This document shows, piece by piece, positions 44,075-53,000 of a stretch of DNA of 64,000 bases; the first letter of the stretch is position 1, and every line of letters starts with the position of its first letter. The notes under the pieces were generated by a model. It made no database searches, was not told the origin of the DNA, and worked only from the letters and a program-made list of their open reading frames with translations. A program made the translations under genes and the position numbers. Location: assembly GCF_003403095.1 (NCBI RefSeq), contig NZ_CP031555.1, positions 1,178,001-1,242,000 of the forward strand, in the 5' to 3' direction. The DNA is from Thalassospira indica (GTDB taxonomy: Bacteria; Pseudomonadota; Alphaproteobacteria; Rhodospirillales; Thalassospiraceae).

Positions 44075-44803
44075 ATGGCTCAATCACTTGCGGGCAAGAT
44101 TGCCGTTGTTACAGGTGCGGCGTCGGGTATCGGCCTTGCCACCACACGTGCACTGCTTGATGCAGGCGCAAAGGTTGTCATGGTCGATTATAACAAGGAT
44201 GCGCTGGCGGAATTGACAGCAGAGCTCGGCCCCAATGCCATTGCCCAACATACCAATCTGCTTGATGCAGACAGCTGTGCGGCGATGGTTCCGGAAATCC
44301 TGCAAAAGGTCGATCAGATCGACATTCTGCATTGCAATGCAGGTTCTTATATCGGTGGTGATTTGACTGAAACTGATACAGCGACCATCGACCGGATGCT
44401 GAATTTGAATGTGAATGCGGTGATGAAGAATGTCCGCGATGTCATTCCGCATATGCAGGAACGCGGTACGGGCGATATTATTGTCACCGCCTCGGTTGCA
44501 GGCCACATGCCCATTCAATGGGAGCCGGTCTATTCCGGGTCGAAATGGGCAATTACCTGCTTTGTCCAGACCATGCGCCGCCAGCTGAACAAACACGGCA
44601 TTCGCGTGGGCCAGGTGTCACCAGGGCCTGTTGTGTCAGCACTTCTGGCCGACTGGCCGGAAGAAAATCTGCGCAAGGCGAAGGAAAATGGTGCGCTGCT
44701 TGATCCTGAAGAAGTTTCGGATGCCGTGATTTATATGCTCTCACGTCCAAGAACCGTCACCATCCGCGACATGATCGTTCTGCCGACCAATTTTGATATT
44801 TAA
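44075..44803 (+). CDS. SDR dehydrogenase, ribitol 2-dehydrogenase-like
   Basis: A 242-residue short-chain dehydrogenase with TGAASGIG near residue 13, HCNAGSY near residue 87, catalytic Ser in TASVAG, and YSGSKWA near residue 150. GHMPIQWEPVYSGSKWA and VSPGPVVSALLADWPEE are typical of ribitol 2-dehydrogenases. It probably oxidises ribitol or a similar pentitol to a ketose. CGGAGATAG precedes the ATG. It follows the first SDR gene by 34 bases. Confidence 0.82.
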   Translation: MAQSLAGKIAVVTGAASGIGLATTRALLDAGAKVVMVDYNKDALAELTAELGPNAIAQHTNLLDADSCAAMVPEILQKVDQIDILHCNAGSYIGGDLTETDTATIDRMLNLNVNAVMKNVRDVIPHMQERGTGDIIVTASVAGHMPIQWEPVYSGSKWAITCFVQTMRRQLNKHGIRVGQVSPGPVVSALLADWPEENLRKAKENGALLDPEEVSDAVIYMLSRPRTVTIRDMIVLPTNFDI

Positions 44804-44844
44804 TCCTAAAGCTACTTCGGTAACGCTGTAGTTGTTTTGGCAGA

Positions 44845-44974
44845 TATCACCCTTTGTGGCACAGGATAATAATCATACGATATGATTATTATCCCTGGTA
44901 AAGTCTCCCCCGTCTACCAATGGTCTCACTTTTTGCCTCGGGTGTTTTCGTGACGTTGTCATATTCGGTTAATG
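44845..44974. repeat. Long intergenic repeat, copy D, with strong hairpin
   Basis: It aligns with 28163-28290 over its full length. The central hairpin is a perfect 14-bp stem (GGATAATAATCATA, 44864-44877, pairing to 44881-44894) with loop CGA; copy B has a weaker hairpin at the same place. This copy lies between the convergent SDR and DUF2478 genes. Confidence 0.65.
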
Positions 44975-44980
44975 CGTGTG

Positions 44981-45499
44981 CTAGGCTGGCTGGGCCAACG
45001 CACAATTCTCCTCAAGCCAATCAAAAAGATCGTTTTCTTTTGGAGGCAAGGCGATTTCCAGACCTCCGGCAAATTCCTTGAATGCTTCGAGGTTTAGTTG
45101 GTTCAGGCCGACCAATACCGTGATGTCTTTTACCAAAGCATCGGCAATGACATCCCGAAAACCGCGCCCTTCGGCCTCGTGCTTGCCGAATTTGTTGATA
45201 ATGAGAACATCAGCACCTTTTTGAAGCTCCTGGGTGACGAAGCCAACGGCATCTTCCAGTGCACTTGTATCGAGGCGGCAGCCGCGTGAATGTTTGCCCA
45301 GTGCCTGAGAAATGCGAATAACCGGACCATCCGGCAGTACCTTGACATCCATATCGCACGGATCGTCCATTTCCCGTTCTGAATTGATCTGGACTGTTCC
45401 GCAAACGCGCAAGCCCTTGTCCAAGAGGCACCGGGCAACGCGCGACAAAAGCAAGTCTGTGTCGCCTCTACCCGCTGCCATCGTGTATGCGATTTTCAT
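44981..45499 (-). CDS. DUF2478 protein of the nitrate/molybdate neighbourhood
   Basis: A 172-residue DUF2478 protein with IAYTMAAGRGDTDLLLSRVA at the start, CDMDVKVLPDGPVIRISQALG near residue 48, SRGCRLD near residue 72, and LIINKFGKHEAEGRGFRD near residue 98. The family looks like a P-loop-type NTPase fold and is often found near molybdate transport or molybdoenzyme genes. Here it ends the nar gene cluster, so a role in supplying NarG with molybdenum cofactor is plausible but unproven. Confidence 0.8.
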   Translation of the reverse strand: MKIAYTMAAGRGDTDLLLSRVARCLLDKGLRVCGTVQINSEREMDDPCDMDVKVLPDGPVIRISQALGKHSRGCRLDTSALEDAVGFVTQELQKGADVLIINKFGKHEAEGRGFRDVIADALVKDITVLVGLNQLNLEAFKEFAGGLEIALPPKENDLFDWLEENCALAQPA

Positions 45500-45544
45500 C
45501 TTCGTATTCCTTGTTTCGTTTCGTCGGGGAATAGCTCACCTGAG

Positions 45545-46168
45545 TCAGGAAGCCTGTTCCTCGGAATTGGGAAAATCCGATCGACGGATCGTGCATCCAA
45601 GGTCACGCAGAAGGCCGTCTTTCAGGCTATAAATCAGGCCATGAATTTTGATTTCTGCGCCAGCGCGCCAGGCACGCCGCATGATCGGGGTTTCGGCCAC
45701 CCGGCTAACACCCTCAATCACATTGAGCTCCGCGAGCCTGTCACGCCGCACCTCGATGTCACTGTGCTGGTCAAGTGCACGGGCATGATAGCGGGCTTGA
45801 CGACGGATTGGTTCAAGCCAGTGATCGGCCAAGCCATGGGGAAGGTCCTCCGTCGCGGCTTTCACCCCACCACACCCGTAGTGACCGCAAACAATAATCT
45901 CGCGGATCTTCAGGGTTTCGACGGCAAACTCCAGCGCAGACAGAAGGTTCAGGTCTGATGAATGCACCACGTTTGCAACGTTGCGGTGAACAAAAACTTC
46001 TCCGGGATCAAGCCCGGCAACAACGTTGGCCGGTACCCGGCTGTCTGAACATCCGATCCAGAAAAACTCTGGCGCCTGATGGCTTGCCAGTCTGGAAAAA
46101 TATCCCGGCTCTTCGTCTTGCCGTGATCGCGACCAGACCTTGTTTCGTTCCAAAAGGTTTTCAAGCAT
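45545..46168 (-). CDS. Beta-class carbonic anhydrase
   Basis: A 207-residue protein, starting MLENLLERNKVWSRSR. Zinc ligands are Cys in IGCSDSRVP near residue 38 and His/Cys in CGHYGCGG near residue 95; the Asp-Arg pair of CSDSR is intact. It interconverts CO2 and bicarbonate. The ATG at 46168 has GAGG upstream. The long upstream ORF extension would overlap the PpiC gene and is not family-like. It may manage CO2 or pH during anaerobic growth (inference). Confidence 0.9.
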   Translation of the reverse strand: MLENLLERNKVWSRSRQDEEPGYFSRLASHQAPEFFWIGCSDSRVPANVVAGLDPGEVFVHRNVANVVHSSDLNLLSALEFAVETLKIREIIVCGHYGCGGVKAATEDLPHGLADHWLEPIRRQARYHARALDQHSDIEVRRDRLAELNVIEGVSRVAETPIMRRAWRAGAEIKIHGLIYSLKDGLLRDLGCTIRRSDFPNSEEQAS

Positions 46169-46214
46169 GGAAACCTCACACCGGTTGTGGGTTATATGCG
46201 CTAAAACCGCGCGC

Positions 46215-47033
46215 TTAATTGGGTTTCGTATTGTTGGTCCCGCGTCCAAGGTCGGCTCCGGTGATGGAGGAGGACGCAATAAGGCCGTCGACAAACGCCT
46301 TTGCCTTGCGGGCCCATTGGGCTTTTTCCATCGCTTCGGAGATTTTTGGTTTCACGGTCTCGAACGGCAGTGGATGCCCCTCTGCCAGTGCATCTAGCCG
46401 GAGGACGTGATAGCCATATCTGCTCAGTACAGGCTCGGGCGCGATTTCGCCCTCAGAAAGCTGGCGAAGAGAGGCTTCAAATTCCGGCACCGTGTCGCCG
46501 GGGCGCAACTGACCAAGCGATCCGCCAGCTGAACGCGATCCACAGTCGCTTTGCGTGCGTGCAATATTTTCAAACGTTTGCCCACCTTTGCGAAGTTCGC
46601 TGAGGATATCGTTTGCCCGTCTGAGGGCCAGTTCTCTCTCCACGGCGTCATTCGGATCGCATTTGCACAGAATGTGGGACACTTCCCACAACGGCATCGA
46701 GCGAAACCGTTCAGGATCCTTTTGCCATTCGGCACGAATGGCGTCTTCGCTTGGGGGGATGATATCGATTTCTGCTTCAAGCAATGCGCGGATCATGGCC
46801 TCTTCGTTGGTTTCAAACCGGTTTGGTGAAACTTCCTGCGGGACTGCTTCAATACCGTTTTTGCGCGCTTCCTGAAGCAACAGGGTACGGATGACCAGTG
46901 CATTTGCCGCGTTACGCAAAGCGTCGGCAAAATTGTCCTTTGACGCTGTGTGGTTTTGCAATTCCGCAGCAACCGCTGTTTGCGGAATGGTTTCGCCATT
47001 GATGACGAGATCGGGAAACATTTGCGTATTCAT
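46215..47033 (-). CDS. PpiC-type peptidyl-prolyl isomerase (parvulin)
   Basis: A 272-residue protein with a C-terminal parvulin domain (residues 128-225: EVSHILCKCDPND, SDCGSRSAGGSLGQLRPGDTV, FEASLRQLSEGEI, RYGYHVLRLD) and a helical SurA/NifM-like N-terminal part. There is no signal peptide, so it is probably cytoplasmic, as for NifM-type maturases. It follows narI after 57 bases; linked PpiC genes are common in nar operons and probably help fold the reductase. AAGGAC supports the ATG at 47033. Confidence 0.88.
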   Translation of the reverse strand: MNTQMFPDLVINGETIPQTAVAAELQNHTASKDNFADALRNAANALVIRTLLLQEARKNGIEAVPQEVSPNRFETNEEAMIRALLEAEIDIIPPSEDAIRAEWQKDPERFRSMPLWEVSHILCKCDPNDAVERELALRRANDILSELRKGGQTFENIARTQSDCGSRSAGGSLGQLRPGDTVPEFEASLRQLSEGEIAPEPVLSRYGYHVLRLDALAEGHPLPFETVKPKISEAMEKAQWARKAKAFVDGLIASSSITGADLGRGTNNTKPN

Positions 47034-47090
47034 AGCGCTTTGTCCTTTGTTTGCAGGAAGTCGTCGGCGCATGAATGCGCCGACTGTCCA

Positions 47091-47786
47091 TTATCGATGT
47101 GACAAAGGTCTGGTGCGGCGTGACCGGACAATCTGATACCCCGGACGCAAGAAATACCGCACTGGAACTGACAGCATGTGCACAAGGCGCGTGAACGGGA
47201 ACACCAGGAAAATCGTCAGGCCCAGAACCAGATGCAGTTTGAAGATCCAGGCCACATTGGTAATGTGGCTGGCGGCATCAGACTGGAACGTGAAAATTCC
47301 CTGTGCCCAAGCCATGAACTTGGTCATCTCATACCCGTCGAGATGTTCAAGCGACACAAAGATGGTGCCGATCCCAAGAAAAAGCTGTGCCAGCAACAGG
47401 GCCAGAATGCCTATATCGGCAAAGCTTGACGTTTTGCGGATACGCGGATCGGTGATCCGGCGATGAAACAGCATCAGGCCGCCAATCAGGGCCATGACAC
47501 CGGCAATGCCACCGGCCACAACTGCCAGGGTCTGTTTGGCACCATGAGTGATCCCAAGGGCATCAAAAATCCAGATTGGCGTCAAAAGTCCGACCAGATG
47601 GCCAAAGAAAATGACCAGCACACCGACATGGAACAGAACGGAGCCCAGCATCAATTGCCTGCGACGCAGAAGCTGACTTGATGATGTTTTCCAGGTGAAG
47701 GGATCACGTTCATATCGGGCGATAGAGCCGATAACCAGGACCGATAGCGCGATATAGGGATAGATCCCGAAAAGGAAGTTATGCAT
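47091..47786 (-). CDS. narI: Respiratory nitrate reductase gamma subunit
   Basis: A 231-residue integral membrane cytochrome b. Five membrane segments are visible, with His haem ligands in FHVGVLVIFFGHLVG (near residues 53 and 63) and in FKLHLVLGLTIFLVFPFTRLVH (near residues 187 and 205). It takes electrons from quinol on the periplasmic side and passes them to NarH. Length is close to E. coli NarI (225). It follows narJ after 11 bases. Confidence 0.95.
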   Translation of the reverse strand: MHNFLFGIYPYIALSVLVIGSIARYERDPFTWKTSSSQLLRRRQLMLGSVLFHVGVLVIFFGHLVGLLTPIWIFDALGITHGAKQTLAVVAGGIAGVMALIGGLMLFHRRITDPRIRKTSSFADIGILALLLAQLFLGIGTIFVSLEHLDGYEMTKFMAWAQGIFTFQSDAASHITNVAWIFKLHLVLGLTIFLVFPFTRLVHMLSVPVRYFLRPGYQIVRSRRTRPLSHR

Positions 47787-47797
47787 TTGGGCCTCCT

Positions 47798-48502
47798 TTA
47801 CTCTGCTGCTGCCGGCGGTACCGGTCCAGCGGGTTGATCAATACGCGACAGAATGTCACGCACCTGCGGGCAACCGGCATTCGGGTCCGGTCCAAACGTG
47901 ACCTCGCTTTCCTCCCAGACTTCGTCGAGGGCCTCGAGGTCATTGGGGTCGTCTTCAGGTTGTTCAAGGAGTTCGGCAACGGCATTGGCGTCAGCCGTGA
48001 CATTGGCCAGTTGCTGCAAGGCGGAAAACACCGCCTGATAGGGGCTTTCGCGATTTTCAAGACGGGCGCGGATTGCCTCAAAGATGTGTGCTGCGTCAGC
48101 CAATGTGTCCTGCACCTCTGCACGCGGCCGGGTTGACAGGAATTCCAGCAGAACAGGAAGATGGTCTGGAAGCTCCGTTGTTGCCGGTTCAAAGCCGCCA
48201 GCCCGATATGTTTCAAGCAGGCTGACCATGGCACCACCACGGTCGCGGCTTTCGCCGTGAACATGTTCGAACAGGTTAAGTGACAGGCTGCGCGAACGAT
48301 CAAACAGCATGACGAAACGTTCCTGAAGATCGTAGATGTCATCGTTTGACATGGCCTCTACCAACGGTCGCAGATCGCGACGCGCCGCCGCTGTCAGGCG
48401 GGTGTCCGATGCCAGAACACCACCGATTTCAGGCATGGCTTCTTGCAGTTCTGTTGTCGGATAGCTCAGCAGAAGCGAGAACGATTTGAGTGTGCGGTCC
48501 AT
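47798..48502 (-). CDS. narJ: Nitrate reductase assembly chaperone
   Basis: A 234-residue NarJ family chaperone, starting MDRTLKSFSLLLSYPT, with YDLQERFVMLFDRSRSLSLNLFEHVHGESRDRG near residues 65-97 (family core). It inserts the molybdenum cofactor into NarG and holds NarGH until it docks on NarI. The ATG at 48502 shares one base with the narH stop (TGATG); longer starts lie inside narH. Confidence 0.93.
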   Translation of the reverse strand: MDRTLKSFSLLLSYPTTELQEAMPEIGGVLASDTRLTAAARRDLRPLVEAMSNDDIYDLQERFVMLFDRSRSLSLNLFEHVHGESRDRGGAMVSLLETYRAGGFEPATTELPDHLPVLLEFLSTRPRAEVQDTLADAAHIFEAIRARLENRESPYQAVFSALQQLANVTADANAVAELLEQPEDDPNDLEALDEVWEESEVTFGPDPNAGCPQVRDILSRIDQPAGPVPPAAAE

Positions 48503-50025
48503 CAGCGTACCTCCTCTGGCATTTTCAGAGGCTTCTTGCTGCCACCAAACAGGGACCCCTGACTGATGCCCGAAGAACAACCGTTGCAGTTGGTGAACCC
48601 TTCGCCGCCACGCAGGTCATAGGCTTCCTCGACCTGTTCGCGATGGGTGGTCGGGATGACGAACCGGTCTTCGTAATCGGCAAGCGCCATGATTTTGTAC
48701 ATGTCCTCGATGGTTGCACCATCAAGACCGACGCGCTTGGCGACCGACTCATCAATGACACCATCGACGGTTTTCGACCGCATATAGGCCCGCATGGCCA
48801 ACATCCGTTCGAGAGCATGTGCCACTGGCTCCTCGTCCCCTGCTGTCAGCATATTGGCAAGGTATTTCAAAGGAATGCGAAGGTTGCGGACATCGGGCAT
48901 TGCCCCGTCCATGCCGATTGCACCGGCTTCGGCAGCATTCTGGATCGGGGAAAGTGGCGGGATATACCAAACCATCGGAAGGGTGCGGTATTCCGGATGC
49001 AGCGGGAAGGCAACTTTCCACTCCATCGCCATTTTCCAGATCGGGCTGTCCTGGGCTGCCTTGATCCAGTCTTCCGGAATGCCGTCGGCACGGGCCGCCG
49101 CGATAACTTCCGGATCTTTCGGATCCAGGAACACACCAAGCTGGGCATCATAAAGATCGGTGGTTTCTTCGGCATTGGCCGCGGCTTCGATCTTGTCAGC
49201 ATCATAAAGCATGACACCGATATAGCGGATGCGCCCGACACAGGTTTCGGAGCATACCGTCGGGTTGCCGGACTCAATACGCGGATAGCACATGGTGCAT
49301 TTTTCCGACTTTCCGGTCGACCAGTTGTAATACACCTTTTTGTAGGGGCAGCCGGAAACACACATGCGCCATCCGCGGCATTTTTCCTGATCAATCAGGA
49401 CGATGCCGTCTTCTTCACGCTTGTAAATCGCACCAGACGGGCAACTTGCGGCACATGCCGGGTTCAGGCAGTGTTCACACAGGCGCGGCAAATACATCAT
49501 GAATGTATTTTCGTATTCGCCGTAGATTTCCTTCTGGATGCCCTCGAAATTATAATCTTCCGAGCGTTTCGAAAACTCTCCGCCCAGAATCTCTTCCCAG
49601 TTCGGACCTTTTTCGATTTTTTCCATCCGTTCGCCGGTAATGCGTGAGCGCGGACGGGCCGTCGGAAAGGCTTTCATTTCCGGGGCGGATTTCAGGTGAT
49701 CGTAATCGAAGTCGAACGGCTCGTAATAGTCGTCGATTTCCGGCAAATCCGGATTGGCAAAGATATTTGCCAGAATGCGCCATTTCGATCCCTGTTTGGG
49801 TTGCAGCTTGCCCGACTTGGTGCGTTCCCAACCACCGTTCCAGCGGTTCTGGTTTTCCCAGTCGGTCGGATAGCCGGTACCCGGTTTGGTTTCGACGTTG
49901 TTGAACCAGGCGTATTCAACGCCATCGCGGCTGGTCCAGACGTTTTTGCAAGTTACCGAACAGGTATGACACCCAATGCATTTGTCGAGGTTCAGCACCA
50001 TGCCGATTTGTGCGCGGACTCTCAT
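48502..50025 (-). CDS. narH: Respiratory nitrate reductase beta subunit
   Basis: A 507-residue iron-sulfur subunit. Cys groups are CIGCHTCSVTCKN near residue 16, CEHCLNPACAASCPSGA near residue 183, C-x2-W-x3-C in CRGWRMCVSGCPY near residue 216 (the [3Fe-4S] cluster), then CTMCYPR and CSETCVG. It carries electrons from NarI haem to NarG. It starts with a 4-base ATGA overlap from narG. Length matches E. coli NarH (512). Confidence 0.96.
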   Translation of the reverse strand: MRVRAQIGMVLNLDKCIGCHTCSVTCKNVWTSRDGVEYAWFNNVETKPGTGYPTDWENQNRWNGGWERTKSGKLQPKQGSKWRILANIFANPDLPEIDDYYEPFDFDYDHLKSAPEMKAFPTARPRSRITGERMEKIEKGPNWEEILGGEFSKRSEDYNFEGIQKEIYGEYENTFMMYLPRLCEHCLNPACAASCPSGAIYKREEDGIVLIDQEKCRGWRMCVSGCPYKKVYYNWSTGKSEKCTMCYPRIESGNPTVCSETCVGRIRYIGVMLYDADKIEAAANAEETTDLYDAQLGVFLDPKDPEVIAAARADGIPEDWIKAAQDSPIWKMAMEWKVAFPLHPEYRTLPMVWYIPPLSPIQNAAEAGAIGMDGAMPDVRNLRIPLKYLANMLTAGDEEPVAHALERMLAMRAYMRSKTVDGVIDESVAKRVGLDGATIEDMYKIMALADYEDRFVIPTTHREQVEEAYDLRGGEGFTNCNGCSSGISQGSLFGGSKKPLKMPEEVR

Positions 50026-53000
50026 TTCCCGACCTCCTTGTCGTTTGCTTCTTCGTCAAGCCAGTCGATTTTCTGCATTTTGCGGACAATGACGAACTCA
50101 TCACGGTTGGCCCCGACGGTTCCGTAATAGTTGAAACCATAGGATTGCTGGGCATAGCCCCCGATCATATGCGTGGGTTTAAGGATGGTGCGGGTAACAG
50201 AGTTATGAATGCCGCCACGATTGCCGGTTTTCTCGGAGCCGGGCGTATTCACGATCTTCTCCTGAGCGTGATACATGAAGGTCGTACCATCCTTGATGCG
50301 CTGGGATACAACCGCACGCGCGGTCAGCGCACCGTTGGTGTTGTATAGTTCCACCCAGTCGTTATCGACGATGCCCGCACGTTTCGCGTCATGTTCGCTG
50401 ATCCAGATAACCGGACCGCCACGGTTGAGTGTGAGCATCAATAGGTTGTCGGTATAGGTCGAATGGATGCCCCATTTCTGGTGCGGCGTGATGAAGTTCA
50501 GCACGACATGCGGCACACCGTCACGGGCCTCGTCGTTGATTTCCTCGGTCACGGTCTTGAGATCGACCGGCGGACGATAGGAGACAAACCCTTCGCCAAA
50601 GGCCCGCATCCACAGATGATCCTGATAAAGCTGCTGACGCCCGGTAAGGGTTCGCCACGGGATCAGTTCGTGAACGTTGGTGTAGCCCGCGTTATAGCAG
50701 ACATGCTCGGACTCAAGTCCCGACCAGGTCGGCGAAGAGATGATCTTGCGCGGCTGGGCGGCAATATCGCGGAAGCGGATTTTTTCGTCTTCCTTGGGAA
50801 GGGCAAGATGTGTGTGATCGCGTCCGGTAACCTTGCCAAGCGCATCCCATGCCTTGACCGCAACCTCACCATTGGTTTCGGGTGCCAGCATCAGAACCAC
50901 TTCTGTGGCATCAATATCGGTATCGATCTTCGCACAGCCTTTGGCAGAACCTTCCTGCCACACGCCGTTCAAATCGCGAAGATGCTGAACTTCCGGCTCG
51001 GTCTTCCAGTTGATCCCCTTGCCGCCATTGCCCAGCTTGTCGAGCAACGGACCAAGTGCGGTAAAGCGGTCATGGATTGCGGCGTAATCGCGCTCAACTG
51101 CGATATAGTTTGGCGCAGTCTTGCCGGGAATAAGTTCGCATTCATCTTTCTTCCAGTCCCTGACCTGATCCTGGGCGACTTCACCCGGTGTGTCATGAAG
51201 GATCGGCAAGGCAACGATATCTGTTTCCTTGTCCAGATAACCCGGAACGATTTCCTGAAATTTCTTGGCAATGGCCTTGAAGATTTCCCAATCCGACTTG
51301 CTTTCATAGGCCGGGTTAACAGCCGCCTGAAGCGGGTGGATGAACGGGTGCATGTCCGATGTATTAAGATCGTTCTTTTCGTACCAGCTTGCGGTTGGCA
51401 GAACGACATCGGAATAGACCGCGGTCGTGCTCATCCGGAAATCAATGCAGACCAGAAGATCAAGCTTTCCGCGCGGGCCTTCATCATGCCATTTGGCTTC
51501 CTTGGGCAGTTGACGGCCTTCTTCGCCAAGATCCTTGCCCATGACACCGTGGTCAGTGCCAAGCAGATGTTTGAGGAAATATTCGTGGCCCTTGCCCGAA
51601 GACCCCAGCAGGTTGGACCGCCACACAAACAGATTGCGCGGCCAGTTTTTGGGATCATCCGGGTCTTCGCACGACATTTCCAGATCTCCGGACTTCAATT
51701 GTTCGGCAACATAGACCGGAATTTCCTTGCCAGCGGCTTTCGCCGCCTTTGCAACGTCGAGCGGGTTGGTCTTCAGCTGCGGTGCCGATGGCAGCCACCC
51801 CATCCGCTCAGCACGGATGTTGTAGTCGATCATTGAAACGTCCCAGTCCCCATCCGGCGCCGTCGGAGACAGGATTTCTTTGGCCGTCAGCGTCTCGTAG
51901 CGCCACTGATCGGTATGGGCATACCAGGCACTGGTCGAATTCATGTGCCGGGGCGGGCGTCCCCAATCAAGGGCAAAGGCCAGTGGTTGCCAGCCGGTTT
52001 GCGGGCGGAGTTTTTCCTGTCCGACATAGTGGGCCCAACCGCCACCCGATTGGCCGACACAGCCGCACATCACCAGCATGTTGATGACACCACGATAGTT
52101 CATATCCATGTGGTACCAGTGGTTCATCGCAGCCCCGATGATGACCATCGATTTGCCTTTGGTCTTTTCGGCATTCTGGGCGAATTCACGGGCAACATGA
52201 ATGATCTTGTCGGCGGAAACGCCGGTAATCTTTTCGGCCCATGCCGGGGTGCCGGGCATGCCGTCGGCATAGTCACTGGTGACCCAGTCGCCACCCAGCC
52301 CGCGATCAAGGCCATAGTTGGCACAGAACAGGTCAAATACGGTCGTAACCATAATTTCCCCATCTGCAGTCTGAACGCGTTTGACCGGAATATTCCGGGT
52401 CAGAATGTTTGGATGCTGAGCATCAGTTGCGAAATGCTCCGAGGCATCACCACCGAAATAGGGGAAATCAACCCCGACAATGTCATCATGATCCTCTTCA
52501 AGGATCAGCGACGTCTTGAGGTTGGTGTCAGCCCCCGCAGCACGTTCTTCCAGGTTCCATTCACCAGCTTCGCCCCAGCGGTAGCCAATCGACCCGTTCG
52601 GCGCAACCAGGTTGCCGGTCTTTTCGTCAATCGCGACGGTTTTCCAGTCGGGGTTGTTGTCCTCGCCAAGTTTGCCGTTGAGATCAGAAGCGCGCAGGAA
52701 CCGCCCCGGAATAAGCGAACCGTTCTTTTCGTCGAGTTTCACCAGCATCGGGAAGTCCGAATATTTGCGGCAATATTCTTCGAAATATTCGGTTTGACGA
52801 TCAAGATGGAATTCTCGCAGGATCACATGGCCAAACGCCAATGCCAGTGCGGCATCCGTACCCTGCTTGGCATTCAGCCATACGTCACCGAATTTTGCGG
52901 CTTCGGAATAATCCGGGCAAATGACGGCTGACTTGGTTCCGCGATACCGGGCCTCGGTATAGAAATGCGCATCCGGTGTTCTGGTTTGCGGCACATTCGA

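Noticed and set aside
50463..51836. 457-codon plus-strand open frame opposite narG
   Set aside because: Lies fully inside narG on the other strand, has no domain pattern or good start site, and narG is unmistakable. It is a GC-driven shadow frame. The same applies to 51915-52931 and to 32032-33030 opposite dnaE2.
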